The notes under the pieces are model-generated. The model did no database searches and was not told where the DNA came from. It saw only the letters and a program-made list of their open reading frames with translations. Position numbers and translations under genes: made by a program. From an uncultured Alphaproteobacteria bacterium (GTDB taxonomy: Bacteria > Pseudomonadota > Alphaproteobacteria > MPNO01 > UBA2964): a DNA stretch of 64,000 nt. Where the stretch lies: positions 632,335 through 696,334 of the forward strand of contig OX638326.1 in the NCBI GenBank assembly GCA_951812775.1, given 5' to 3'. Below, piece by piece: positions 17,661-26,823 of the stretch (position 1 is its first letter; each line of letters begins with the position of its first letter).

Positions 17661-18689
17661 ATGCGTCGGATCTCTTCAATTGTTCCAATCTTTCTCGCCT
17701 TGAGCTTATCGGCCTGCCAAACAACCTCCGGCGGAAACACACCAAAAAAGACCGAAAACGGCAAACGAATTTTAACTGCAAGCACGTGCTTGACTGAAAG
17801 AATTTTTCAGGTAAAAACATTCAAGGAACCCTTCCTGTATGTTGCTAACACGAATTCCAAAACCTTAAAGATACAATTCAACAAGAAAAATGGGGACGTG
17901 TCTCGCGACGAACAGGGGGATTCTCATGCGGACGGTACAATTGATATCATGCTTTGTCCTAACGGGTTTTATGCAGGACGCATTCCCGCTGTTCGACTTG
18001 CGATTCTAGGCAACAAATCCACCGAGGATATTCGTAGCAACGGTGGCTTGGATATCCTGCAATCTGCTTGGATCAAAGGCATGAATACGCGAATTCTGGC
18101 ATGGCCTGCCGCTGAGGCTTACGGCGTAAATCTGTATTTGAAGCAAACACCACCTCTTTCCAAAAGCACCGGTGTAAACCTCTCAGGCATGCGTATCCGA
18201 ACAAATTCTCTTAATTGGCTGGTCGTCGCGGCCCTTGGAGCCGTCCCAAAATCAATATCACCGCGAAAAATAAAACGCGCTCTCGCCGCTAAGGTAATTG
18301 ACGGCTTTGTGTTTCCGAACGGAAACATTTCCAGACACGGATGGGATGAATACATCAATGTAAAACTGGAGCCCAGTTTTTATCGGCCGAGCATGTTGCT
18401 GACGATCAACAACGACACATATAAATCACTCTCAATTATTCAACAGAAAGAACTCTCCCTCACTGCTGCCGGCTACGAAAAAGAAAGTGCTTCAGTGTGG
18501 AGAGCTCGTTTATCTAGAGATAACAACGCAATGCGTGCGCAGGGTATTCGGATGATGTATCTCAAAGGCGAATACGCAAAAGCATTCCAATCAACAGTAC
18601 ACAATGTCCAGTTTCGGCGATTGAAAAGTCAATATGATATTGATCAATTTGACCAAATCAAAAGCCAAATTTACCAGCCTTACAAATAA
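17661..18689 (+). CDS. DctP-like TRAP solute-binding lipoprotein
   Basis: A 342-residue exported lipoprotein: signal peptide with lipobox LSAC (Cys19). The rest is a TRAP-transporter (DctP) fold, with LSGMRIRTNS and LGAVPKSISPRKIKRALAAKVIDGF matching the conserved substrate-arginine region. No membrane subunits are encoded nearby, so this is an orphan receptor that may serve another transporter or a sensor. A leader inverted repeat overlaps its ribosome binding site. Confidence 0.75.
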   Translation: MRRISSIVPIFLALSLSACQTTSGGNTPKKTENGKRILTASTCLTERIFQVKTFKEPFLYVANTNSKTLKIQFNKKNGDVSRDEQGDSHADGTIDIMLCPNGFYAGRIPAVRLAILGNKSTEDIRSNGGLDILQSAWIKGMNTRILAWPAAEAYGVNLYLKQTPPLSKSTGVNLSGMRIRTNSLNWLVVAALGAVPKSISPRKIKRALAAKVIDGFVFPNGNISRHGWDEYINVKLEPSFYRPSMLLTINNDTYKSLSIIQQKELSLTAAGYEKESASVWRARLSRDNNAMRAQGIRMMYLKGEYAKAFQSTVHNVQFRRLKSQYDIDQFDQIKSQIYQPYK

Positions 18690-18703
18690 AAATTTACGCA
18701 AAG

Positions 18704-19462
18704 CTAAAGTGCATTTGCCGGGCGGCGAAGCGTCCGCCACATGTGCGAGGCCGGCGTATTATCATTGCCGAGCCCTTCGTCCGGTTGTTTGAAGTGCTGT
18801 CCGATGATGTCTTCAAACTGATCAATCGAGACGAGCGTGTCAGGGTCAAAGGCATAGAGATCATTCAGACATATCTGCCGCGCCGACATGTACCATTTGT
18901 GGTTCCGGGCATAGTCGTAATCGCGCTGGATATAGGGTTCGACCTGATAATCCTCCCCGAAACGTTTGGCATAGGCTTCTGGATATTCGTACCCCACCGA
19001 CTCATCGGGAAAGAACCTGAGCGCCTGATGCATGCGTATCGCCCAGGACACTTCTTCATCGACATAGGGCTCCAGCATCTGTGCGCCCCAATAGCCATGA
19101 TCCGGACGAAAGAAGGCAATAACCGAAACATCGTGTAACAGGCAGGCCAGTATCATTTTCTCTGGCAAATCATTTTTCTGCGCCAATGCGGCGCTTTGCA
19201 ACAAATGCTGTTTGGAGGGCCCGAACCGCAGCTTAAAAAAATCAACCAAGGTCGGTTTCTCCGGCATCGCGGGCAACCGGTGGTCCTCGCCTATCAGGGA
19301 CGGTTTTAGTGGCCCCAGATTAAACTTAGCCTCTTCGTCGGACCATTCTCCATCCGCCAGCTTGTTGATCGCCGAGCGGTAGATCATAAAATCACCTAGC
19401 TCCCGCATCCGCTGGAACTCGTCCTCTTCGGCTAACTCTGATGGTCCCTTTGCGTCATCCAT
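18704..19462 (-). CDS. HD-domain protein of the PhnZ/MIOX type
   Basis: A 252-residue soluble protein. The HD-type metal motif is visible as His86 (KQHLLQSA), His110-Asp111 (CLLHDV) and Asp121-His122. PhnZ and myo-inositol oxygenase, mixed-valence di-iron oxygenases, share this arrangement, as do many phosphohydrolases. The ATG at 19462 follows GGGAGG. The gene is monocistronic. Oxygenase or hydrolase cannot be decided. Confidence 0.65.
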   Translation of the reverse strand: MDDAKGPSELAEEDEFQRMRELGDFMIYRSAINKLADGEWSDEEAKFNLGPLKPSLIGEDHRLPAMPEKPTLVDFFKLRFGPSKQHLLQSAALAQKNDLPEKMILACLLHDVSVIAFFRPDHGYWGAQMLEPYVDEEVSWAIRMHQALRFFPDESVGYEYPEAYAKRFGEDYQVEPYIQRDYDYARNHKWYMSARQICLNDLYAFDPDTLVSIDQFEDIIGQHFKQPDEGLGNDNTPASHMWRTLRRPANAL

Positions 19463-19614
19463 TGGACTGACCTCCCAAATTGTCTGTTGTGGGAAGTGTA
19501 TCCGAGCCCTGTGCCCCCGCAAAGACATGACGTTGAGGCCTCACATTTCGTCGATATTGGAAAACCCGGGATTATAGGCTGGAAATTTCGCCAATTTGCG
19601 TCAATAAACGACCC

Positions 19615-20322
19615 ATGCAGGAATTCTCAGACGCTCTTCTTCTCGCCTTTGAGCTGATCTTCTCGGGTGACAAAGATCTTATCGAAATTATCGGGCTGTC
19701 GCTTCGCGTTAGCCTGACCGCGATGGTCGTTGCCTGTGCATTAGGACTCCCGCTTGGCGCGATCCTGGCGATCAGTCGTTTCCGAGGCCGCAGGCCGGTA
19801 TTGGTTATCCTCAACGCCCTGATGGGATTGCCGCCCGTCGTTGTCGGGCTCCTCGTATACCTGCACCTGTCGCGGGCGGGTCCTATGGGGTCGTTCGGCC
19901 TTCTTTACACCCCGACGGCAATGATTATCGCACAGGTCATCTTGATATTACCTATAATCGCCGCGCTTTCGCGCCAGATTCTGGAAGATCTCAACGCAGA
20001 GTACGCGGAACAGTTTCTTTCGCTGTCTGTACCACGCAGGGCTGTGATCAGCGCGCTCTTGTGGGATGGGCGTTATGCCTTGATGACAGTTGCCCTGGCG
20101 GGATTTGGTCGTGCAATTGCCGAGGTTGGCGCCGTCATTATTGTCGGCGGCAACATCGATCATCTTACCCGCGTGATGACATCAGCGATTGCTCTTGAAA
20201 CGTCGAAAGGCGATCTGCCGCTCGCGCTTGCCCTTGGTTTTGTGCTGCTCCTCATAGCCTTTGCCGTCAATGCTGCGGTTATGTCGTTACGTCTAACGAC
20301 GGGACGTTATGCCAATGTCTAA
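19615..20322 (+). CDS. tupB: Tungstate ABC transporter permease
   Basis: A 235-residue inner-membrane permease with five or six helices and an EAA-like loop (ILEDLNAEYAEQFLSL). LPPVVVGLLVYLHLSRAGP and GFGRAIAEVGAVIIVGGNI are TupB signatures. It overlaps the ATPase gene by 14 bp. With TupA and TupC it imports tungstate for tungsten-cofactor enzymes. Confidence 0.93.
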   Translation: MQEFSDALLLAFELIFSGDKDLIEIIGLSLRVSLTAMVVACALGLPLGAILAISRFRGRRPVLVILNALMGLPPVVVGLLVYLHLSRAGPMGSFGLLYTPTAMIIAQVILILPIIAALSRQILEDLNAEYAEQFLSLSVPRRAVISALLWDGRYALMTVALAGFGRAIAEVGAVIIVGGNIDHLTRVMTSAIALETSKGDLPLALALGFVLLLIAFAVNAAVMSLRLTTGRYANV

Positions 20323-21040
20323 AAAATCGTCCAGCCTACCCCCCTTATCCGCACTGCAAACGACCTCGCTCAGCCTCGAATATGACGGCGTTCGTTATAT
20401 CGATGATATTGACCTGTCACTGGAACCAAATCGCTTAAGCGTGATCATGGGACCAAACGGTGCCGGGAAAAGTCTATTTTTGCGTTTGCTTCATGGATTG
20501 ATCATACCAAGTGCCGGACAAGTCTTCTGGAATGGCGTCCCTGTTGATGATGCCGTACGTCAGCGACAGGCAATGGTATTCCAACGACCTGTTCTGTTGC
20601 GCCGGTCCGTCGCCGCTAATATCGATTTTGTCCTGAATCTCAACGGCAATCGTCACCGCTGCAACGATATTCTTGACAATATCGGACTCCTCGACTTCGC
20701 AAATCAGCCCGCCCGTTCCTTATCTGTCGGCGAGCAACAGCGTCTCGCCCTCGCCCGGGCCCTGGCAACTGAACCAGAAGTTTTGTTTCTGGATGAACCA
20801 ACAGCCAGCCTCGACCCCGCCTCAATTCTGGCGATTGAGGAGATCGTCACCCAGGCGCATAAAAATGGCACCCGCATCATTTTTGTCACCCATGACATTG
20901 GCCAGGCAAAACGCCTCGCAGAAGAGGTTATTTTTCTTCATCAGGGGCACCTTGCAGAGCACACCCCTGCACAAGCTTTTTTCAACGCGCCGAAATCAAA
21001 GGCCGCAGAAGCTTATCTGGATGGAAGGATATTGCTGTAG
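20309..21040 (+). CDS. tupC: Tungstate ABC transporter ATPase
   Basis: A 243-residue ATP-binding subunit. Walker A GPNGAGKS, ABC signature LSVGEQQRLALARAL and Walker B VLFLDEPTASLDP are intact, with the switch His in IFVTHDIG. It overlaps tupB by 14 bp at its start and tupA by one base at its end (TAGTG), so all three are translationally coupled. Assignment to tungstate rests on the flanking tupB and tupA. Confidence 0.92.
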   Translation: MPMSKKSSSLPPLSALQTTSLSLEYDGVRYIDDIDLSLEPNRLSVIMGPNGAGKSLFLRLLHGLIIPSAGQVFWNGVPVDDAVRQRQAMVFQRPVLLRRSVAANIDFVLNLNGNRHRCNDILDNIGLLDFANQPARSLSVGEQQRLALARALATEPEVLFLDEPTASLDPASILAIEEIVTQAHKNGTRIIFVTHDIGQAKRLAEEVIFLHQGHLAEHTPAQAFFNAPKSKAAEAYLDGRILL

Positions 21041-21861
21041 TGACCCGAAGCATCATTGGTTGTTCTTTGATGGCTGCTCTGGTCGCGACATTGTCGACGG
21101 CTGCACCCGCTGCCGACATGGCGATTCACCTGCAATCGACGACATCGACAAAAAATTCCGGGTTTTACGATTACCTCTTGCCGCGATTCAAAAAGGAAAC
21201 CGGCATAACAGTACATGTCATTGCGGTAGGGACCGGTCAGGCCATCAGGAACACCCGCAATTGTGATGGTGATGTCCTCCTCACGCATATCAAAGCCGAC
21301 GAAGAAAAGTTCGTCGCGGAGGGCTACGGCGCAAAACGCTATAGGCTGATGTATAACGACTACGTAATTGTTGGACCGGCATCAGACCCGGCAAAAATAT
21401 CGGGGCTGAAAGCAACCTCAACAGCCTTGAAAAAAATCGCTACATCAAAATCTCTGTTTGCGTCGCGCGGCGATAATTCCGGAACGCACAAGAGAGAGAA
21501 ACTCCTTTGGAAAACCAGCGGTATTTCTCCAACTGCCGCTTCGGGAACCTGGTATCGCGAAACCGGCGCCGGCATGGGAACAACGCTAAATATCGCTGTT
21601 GGCATGGCCAGCTACACACTGACGGACCGGGCGAGTTGGGTCGCCTTTAAGAACAAATATGACTTCAAAATTCACGTGGCGGGAGACAAAACCCTGTTCA
21701 ATCAATATGGGGTGATCTTGGTCAATCCACAGAAATGCCCGAAGACAAAAGTGCGGGCTGGTCAGAAATTTATCGACTGGCTTCTGTCATCAAAGGGCCA
21801 GACGACCATTCGGAACTTCCGAAAAAACGGTCAGCAACTCTTTTTTCCGAATGCAGAATAG
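21040..21861 (+). CDS. tupA: Tungstate-binding periplasmic protein
   Basis: A 273-residue substrate-binding protein with a signal peptide (about 1-25, AAPAADM) and a GTG start at the tupC stop. Anion-binding marks are the TTSTKNSG loop, AVGTGQAIRN, the GDVLLTHI segment, YNDYVIVGP and SRGDNSGTHKREKLLWK, which are TupA signatures. It lies last in the operon, whereas SBP genes more often come first. No tungsten enzyme is encoded in this window. Confidence 0.93.
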   Translation: MTRSIIGCSLMAALVATLSTAAPAADMAIHLQSTTSTKNSGFYDYLLPRFKKETGITVHVIAVGTGQAIRNTRNCDGDVLLTHIKADEEKFVAEGYGAKRYRLMYNDYVIVGPASDPAKISGLKATSTALKKIATSKSLFASRGDNSGTHKREKLLWKTSGISPTAASGTWYRETGAGMGTTLNIAVGMASYTLTDRASWVAFKNKYDFKIHVAGDKTLFNQYGVILVNPQKCPKTKVRAGQKFIDWLLSSKGQTTIRNFRKNGQQLFFPNAE

Positions 21862-21870
21862 CTGGCCTGC

Positions 21871-22677
21871 TTAACAGCGGTAGCGGATAAATCCAATGCC
21901 GGCCGCGGCCATCATAAAGATCACAAACATTCCGGGCTCCGGCACGATCGAACTGGAGGCCAGACCATGTGTTTGTGAGGACGCTATAGAGCTCGTAGTC
22001 GCCCCAGTTGAGCTATCAATGCCGTGCAACAGGTTGGTATTGTTATCGACCGTGAACAGTTCGCTGGTATTCAGATCAATCCCGAGTCCTACCGCCCCAA
22101 GCGTTCCCAGAAAGCCAACAGATGTACCTGCAGCTGTGCCCCGGTCAAGTGTGATCAGCAAATCACTGGCACCGCCAGTATTATTGCCAAGACCATAGAG
22201 CGTATCGGTTATCGGGTCATAGGCCAGTCCAGTGACAAATCTGGAAATCTGCGCATCCGCGTACTGCCCAACCGAAGTCGCGGTGGCTGTATTTGGATCG
22301 ATTGAGATCAGGAATCCAGCGGCCGTCGAGGCGCCATAAAGCGTGTTTGTACTGGTATCAAAAGCCAGCCCCGTAATGCCGACCACATTGCCAACAAATG
22401 AGGTAGCGCCGGTCTACGCATTTACTGTGAACAGAGGGTTGGAAATCTGGTCTGTAACGTAATAGGTGTTGGTCGTCGGATCGTAAGCTAGGTCCTGTGC
22501 GGAATTTAATCCGGTTGATTGACTGTTGCCGATTGCGCCAGTCGTTGTATTGATCCCGTAAATCGTATCTGTGCCATTGTTAACACCCACGAGCCCAGCA
22601 AATGAGGTACCCGACCAAGAAACGCCTATCACGCAAAGGACTAGAACAGTTATCGATTTGAAGAGACGTAAACTCAT
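21871..22677 (-). pseudogene. PEP-CTERM protein gene interrupted by an in-frame TAG
   Basis: One frame of 269 codons carries a signal peptide (about 1-28), YVTN/beta-propeller-like repeats (TTNTYYVTDQ, FDTSTNTLYGAS, YDPITDTLYGLG) and a C-terminal exosortase tail VPEPGMFVIFMM followed by FIRYRC. It is cut by TAG at 22414-22416, between FTVNA and TGATSFVG. Both sides stay in frame, so a single substitution, for example CAG to TAG, is the simplest cause. The upstream sigma-54 promoter and 21-nt box are intact, so transcription is expected. Without readthrough only 87 residues would be made and the sorting tail would be lost. Confidence 0.82.
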
Positions 22678-22694
22678 CTGAGGAATCTTACACT

Positions 22695-22795
22695 GGCAAT
22701 TCTCGTGCCAATCATCACCAATTGTGCTTTTTCAAAGACTTACGAGACACCGCCCGAGTATCCGCACAAAAATTGTAAAATCATCCGACACTTAC
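22695..22795 (-). promoter_or_regulatory. Sigma-54 promoter and PrsR-like box for the 22677 PEP-CTERM gene
   Basis: On the minus strand TTGGCACGAGAATTGCC (22711 to 22695) is a near-consensus sigma-54 -24/-12 element, with GG and GC ten bases apart, ending 18 bp before the ATG. The box GTAA-N13-TTAC lies at 22775-22795, 64 bp upstream, and reads GTAA-GTGTCGGATGATT-TTAC in gene direction. PEP-CTERM genes in exosortase bacteria are known to be regulated by PrsK/PrsR and sigma-54; assignment to PrsR is an inference. Confidence 0.75.
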
Positions 22796-22796
22796 T

Positions 22797-23444
22797 TCAA
22801 TCGGCGATCAATAACGGGCTGTTTTCGCGTTCAAGAATTGTCCGTACGGCCGGTCGCTCGATCATGCGATCTTTGAAGGCGGTGAAGTTTTTGAGGTCTT
22901 CCATCGGCTTGTTGATGCGCTTGCCCCAGCCGTAAAATACCAGCGTATACCCATCCAGAAAGGTGTACTGATCCCCCATCATCCATTGCCGTCCAGCAAG
23001 GCGGTTATCAATCTCTTCCATCGCTGACCAGTAGGTCGACCGCGCCGCTTCTTCGATGGCTTTCTCCGCTGCATCACCGAGGCTGGTATCGCCGCCAGGA
23101 CGCTCTGGATGCAAGGCCAGCGAAAACGCCGGGTGCACTGCGCTGGTCAACCACCCGGCGACCTCTAAAGCACGCGCCAGTTCGGCCGAATCCGCTGGCG
23201 CCATATTGGCGTCAGGAAAGGCGCGGCAAAGATAGGGCAGGATCGCCACGTTCTGGGTGATGATTTCATCTCCGACGGCCAACGCCGGTACTTTTCCGTG
23301 CGGGTTGATCTTGCGGTAGGCTTCACCCCGCTGTTCCCCTTTACCCAGCGCTATCGCGATCGGTTCATAGTCCGCACCGCATTCTTCCAACAGAATATGC
23401 GCCGCCATCGAGCAGGTGCCCGGGCAATAATAGAGACTAAACAT
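22797..23444 (-). CDS. Glutathione S-transferase
   Basis: A 215-residue GST. The thioredoxin-like N-terminus YYCPGTCSMAAHILLEE carries the Cys/Ser active site of beta-class enzymes, then KINPHGKVPALAV (cis-Pro) and NVAILPYLCRAFP. The C-terminal half is helical. Translation begins at ATG 23444 after AAGGA. It is 9 bp downstream of the TauD-type gene, so the two form a unit. Confidence 0.88.
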   Translation of the reverse strand: MFSLYYCPGTCSMAAHILLEECGADYEPIAIALGKGEQRGEAYRKINPHGKVPALAVGDEIITQNVAILPYLCRAFPDANMAPADSAELARALEVAGWLTSAVHPAFSLALHPERPGGDTSLGDAAEKAIEEAARSTYWSAMEEIDNRLAGRQWMMGDQYTFLDGYTLVFYGWGKRINKPMEDLKNFTAFKDRMIERPAVRTILERENSPLLIAD

Positions 23445-23453
23445 CAATTTTCC

Positions 23454-24335
23454 TTATCCGAGAGGTTCGCCGAGAGTTGTGCAACGGCGCAGCATCCTCG
23501 TCTGGTCCTGCGGCCAGTCCGTACGGGCATGCAGACAAGCGAGGTTATCCCACATCATCAGATCACCGGGCTTCCAGACATGTTCATAGTAATTATCCGG
23601 GTCCTCGGTCAGATCGAACAGTTCAGCGAGAACCTCTTCGCTCTCATCGCGATCAATGCCTTCTATCCACATCGTATTGAGACGCGAAACATAGAGTGCC
23701 TTACGTTTTGATCCGGGATTGATGACAAAAAGCGGCTGGCTGAAATGAAAAATGTTATCGAGATCAATATTCAGGTCGAGCCGCTCGACATTGCGATAAT
23801 CATAGCCCTGCATGACCCGCGCATCGGCAAATCGTTCCTTAAGCTCAGGGCGCAAATTATTGTACGCGCCATACAGGCTGGCGAATTTGGTATGGCCGCC
23901 TTCAGATGGAATTTCGATACCATACAGAAAAGACGCGCGGTGCGGCCGCTCGTGATAGCACTTGTCGGAGTGGAACCACATCTCGCCATGGCCGAGGCCA
24001 CCAACAGGGTTTCCGTCCTCGTCTTTCTTGTCTGTGACCATCATCAGATTGGTCCAGTCAGGCGCATTGCCGACTTCCGCAACATTGGCACCCGGTTTTG
24101 GCTGATGACGTTCTGCCACTGTACCGAAATGGCTGGCAAAGCGGAGCTGCTCATCACCCGTGATGTCCTGCCCGCGGAACAGCAAAATACCGTGGTCATG
24201 CCAGGCATTGCGAATGGCATCGACGGTCACCGAATCCAGTTCCTGACTGAGATCAACACCGCTGATTTCCGCCCCGATAACAGGATGAACGGGTGTCACG
24301 GTAATGTTGGTATCCTGGCTCAGTTGCGTTGCCAT
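23454..24335 (-). CDS. TauD/TfdA family 2-oxoglutarate dioxygenase
   Basis: A 293-residue Fe(II)/2OG dioxygenase. Metal ligands are His122 and Asp124 (WFHSDKCY) and the distal His269 (CLHART), with Arg280-Arg284 for 2OG. IGAEISGVDLSQ and HGILLFRGQ are family marks. Members open taurine, sulfonates, 2,4-D or related compounds; no substrate can be chosen. It is co-transcribed with the downstream GST. Confidence 0.88.
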   Translation of the reverse strand: MATQLSQDTNITVTPVHPVIGAEISGVDLSQELDSVTVDAIRNAWHDHGILLFRGQDITGDEQLRFASHFGTVAERHQPKPGANVAEVGNAPDWTNLMMVTDKKDEDGNPVGGLGHGEMWFHSDKCYHERPHRASFLYGIEIPSEGGHTKFASLYGAYNNLRPELKERFADARVMQGYDYRNVERLDLNIDLDNIFHFSQPLFVINPGSKRKALYVSRLNTMWIEGIDRDESEEVLAELFDLTEDPDNYYEHVWKPGDLMMWDNLACLHARTDWPQDQTRMLRRCTTLGEPLG

Positions 24336-24431
24336 GACAAAATCTCCGCAGAATTCCAGTATCTGCCCCTAAAGGCCTAGGCGCATACTACGTGATTTCC
24401 TGTCTCAAGGTAAATGGATGGAAATCTCTGA

Positions 24432-24827
24432 CTAAACACCCATCGCACCGAGAACGGCACCCTGAAGCAACAGCACCCCGAGCCAATGCCCGCCATCAAT
24501 GAGGTACAGCCCCAGCTTTGCGCGTTGCCAGGCATAATTCATGGCGATTGTGGTTACCGAAAAACCGAGCCAGACAAAGAAACCGGTAATCAGGCCACCT
24601 TCTACAGTCACCATCTTGGCGCCGAGATGGCCGAGAATGCCTGCGAGAAAGAAGGCAACAAGAAGCTGACAAATAATCGTAATGATCATCGGCTTGGCCA
24701 TGCCGCCCGCCTTCAGTTCAGCCTCCGGCCTGCCCGTCGCGGTAACCCAGGCTTTGGCAAGCATCGTGTAATACCCGAAGCCAAAGAAAAACGAGGCCAA
24801 AGCTGCTAACGAGGAGATAACTCGCAC
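24432..24827 (-). CDS. DUF1761 family membrane protein
   Basis: About 131 residues with four hydrophobic helices (SSLAALASFFFGFGYY, ITIICQLLVAFFLAGIL, GFFVWLGFSVTTIAM, WLGVLLLQGAVLGAM). The pattern helix-AKAW-helix is that of DUF1761 proteins of unknown function. Start GTG 24827 fits homologues; longer readings add a non-conserved tail. It is 13 bp downstream of mlaF and probably in the same operon. Confidence 0.65.
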   Translation of the reverse strand: MRVISSLAALASFFFGFGYYTMLAKAWVTATGRPEAELKAGGMAKPMIITIICQLLVAFFLAGILGHLGAKMVTVEGGLITGFFVWLGFSVTTIAMNYAWQRAKLGLYLIDGGHWLGVLLLQGAVLGAMGV

Positions 24828-24840
24828 GTGTTTCCATATT

Positions 24841-25620
24841 CTATGCTTCACTCTTTGGTTCTGAAGCCGCCCGGGCGCGCGGTCCGTGAAAATAGTCCTG
24901 AATCCATGGATGCGGATTTTGCCGTAATTCCTCAAGACTCCCAATGGTAACCTTTTTGTCAATCAGGACCGCGATCCTGTCAGTAATCACATAAAGGCTA
25001 TCGAGATCATGGGTCACCATGACCACCGTTAAATTCAGGCTCTTTTGCAAATCCGAAATCAATTCATCAAAGGCTGCCGCGCCAATCGGGTCCAGCCCGG
25101 CGGTCGGCTCATCAAGAAACAGGATTTCGGGATCAAGTGCGAGAGCTCGCGCCAGCCCGGCCCGCTTTTTCATTCCGCCAGAGAGTTCAGAAGGATACTT
25201 ACTGCATACATCCATCGGCAGCCCCGACATCGAAATCTTTAGTGCCGTCACCGCGTTGCGCATGTCCCGCGACAGGTCGGTATATTCCTTGAGGGGCACC
25301 TGAATATTCTCCGCCACCGTCAGGGAGGAGAACAATGCCCCCTGCTGGAACAACACGCCCCAGCGCGATCGCAATTGTCGGGACTCTCCGCGTGACAATC
25401 CATTGGTTCTCGTCCCCAGGACTTCAATGGTACCGGCCGCCGGTCGATTTAGGCCGACGATGGTATTCAAGAGAACTGATTTGCCGGTGCCCGACCCACC
25501 GACGACGCCCAGCACTTCGCCTCGACGAACGGCCAGATCGAGCCCGTCATGAATGACGTTGCTGCCAAACTGGGTCCGCAGCCCCTTGATCCTGATGACG
25601 TTTTCCGAAGCGTCGGTCAT
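24841..25620 (-). CDS. mlaF: MlaF-like lipid transporter ATPase
   Basis: A 259-residue ABC ATPase. Walker A GGSGTGKS, signature LSGGMKKRAGLARAL and Walker B ILFLDEPTAGLDP are intact; the sequence RSRWGVLFQQGALFSSLTV is typical of MlaF. The ATG overlaps the MlaE stop (ATGA). With MlaE it forms the inner-membrane part of the retrograde phospholipid transport system; MlaD and MlaC genes are not in the window. The ATG at 25620 is used rather than a 26-codon upstream extension. Confidence 0.88.
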   Translation of the reverse strand: MTDASENVIRIKGLRTQFGSNVIHDGLDLAVRRGEVLGVVGGSGTGKSVLLNTIVGLNRPAAGTIEVLGTRTNGLSRGESRQLRSRWGVLFQQGALFSSLTVAENIQVPLKEYTDLSRDMRNAVTALKISMSGLPMDVCSKYPSELSGGMKKRAGLARALALDPEILFLDEPTAGLDPIGAAAFDELISDLQKSLNLTVVMVTHDLDSLYVITDRIAVLIDKKVTIGSLEELRQNPHPWIQDYFHGPRARAASEPKSEA

Positions 25621-26801
25621 ATGCCCAGCACCGAAAACAGGATCGAAAATGCCGCATCCGCAACGATAACCAGGAATAAAGAGATCACGACCGCGCATGT
25701 CGTATGCAGCCCGACGCTCTCAGCACTGCCTGTCACCAGCAACCCTTCGCGGCACCCGTTGAGCGCAATCAGCAGACCAAAGACCGGTGCTTTGATAATC
25801 CCGATCCAGAAAGTTTGTACGGTTACGGCGCTGCTTAGCCGCTCAAGAAATAGCGGTACAGATACATCCAGCGTTAGCACCACCATGAGCCCGCCACCCA
25901 AAATGCCCATGATGTTGGCAAATACCGCCAATAACGGCATCGCTATTACCAGTGCGAGCATGCGGGGCAGCACGAGAATATCGATGGGGTCGAGTCCCAT
26001 CGTCTGCATCGCGTCGACCTCCTGATTAACCCGCATAGTGCCTAGCTCGGCCGCAAAAACGCTGCCGGATCTTCCGGCGACGACGATAGCGGTGAGCAGC
26101 ACACCCATCTCCCGAAAGATCGATACGCCAAGCAGATTGACAGTGAAAATATCGGCGCCAAATCGGGTGAGTTGATCCGCCCCCTGAAAAGCCAGCACGA
26201 CGCCAATCAGAAAGGATAAAAGGCCAACAATCGGCAACGCGTTAAGCCCTGTTTGCTCAATATGGCTGATGACCGACACAAATCGGATTTGTGCGGGATT
26301 GATCAGGCTGCGCAGAGCCGACACCACTGCCATTCCGAGAAAATTGGTAAGATTGCGGGCCTCCGTACAAGCTGCCACCGCCCCGCGCCCCAGCCGCTCG
26401 ACCATCGCCAGAAGCGGATGATGGGCTGGAACCGGCAACGGCCCCTGCCCGCCGAGCTGCCCAGCATACTCAAGTAATGGCCGGTGATCGTCATCAAGAC
26501 CGGTTACCTCTACAGGGCATCCCTCGGCCTCAAGCCGCTCAATCAGATTATGTATGAGAAGCGCTCCAGCACTGTCGAGCGCAGAAACGTCTGAAAGATC
26601 ACATACCCCGTGTGCAACACCTTGCGCACCAACATTACTCAGCACTTTCGTCAATTCACTCGCCGCGGCGATCACCCAGTCGCCCGATGCCCGAAGAGAC
26701 AAAACGTCGTCCTGAACGCTTTGTTCCAGCAACGCGCTATCCGCCTGTCGGGATGATGTCGATTGGATTGGTTCCACAGCGCATGATATCCGCCGGATCA
26801 T
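25617..26801 (-). CDS. mlaE: MlaE-like permease with fused N-terminal STAS domain
   Basis: A 394-residue protein. Residues about 20-110 are a STAS-like domain (DLSDVSALDSAGALLIHNLIE), equivalent to MlaB fused to the permease. Residues about 150-394 carry the MlaE fold with five to six helices; GRSGSVFAAELGTMRVNQEVDAM and LMVVLTLDVSV are the family signature. The fusion replaces the separate mlaB gene. No ribosome binding site is evident at the 26801 ATG. Confidence 0.87.
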   Translation of the reverse strand: MIRRISCAVEPIQSTSSRQADSALLEQSVQDDVLSLRASGDWVIAAASELTKVLSNVGAQGVAHGVCDLSDVSALDSAGALLIHNLIERLEAEGCPVEVTGLDDDHRPLLEYAGQLGGQGPLPVPAHHPLLAMVERLGRGAVAACTEARNLTNFLGMAVVSALRSLINPAQIRFVSVISHIEQTGLNALPIVGLLSFLIGVVLAFQGADQLTRFGADIFTVNLLGVSIFREMGVLLTAIVVAGRSGSVFAAELGTMRVNQEVDAMQTMGLDPIDILVLPRMLALVIAMPLLAVFANIMGILGGGLMVVLTLDVSVPLFLERLSSAVTVQTFWIGIIKAPVFGLLIALNGCREGLLVTGSAESVGLHTTCAVVISLFLVIVADAAFSILFSVLGI

Positions 26802-26823
26802 GACGCTGACAAATAAATTGTTG

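Noticed and set aside
17661..18689. A complete second TRAP system
   Set aside because: Only the DctP-like lipoprotein is present; no DctQ or DctM follows.
25617..26801. A separate STAS anti-sigma antagonist gene before mlaE
   Set aside because: The STAS part is in the same frame as the permease with no stop or start between them, so it is a fusion.
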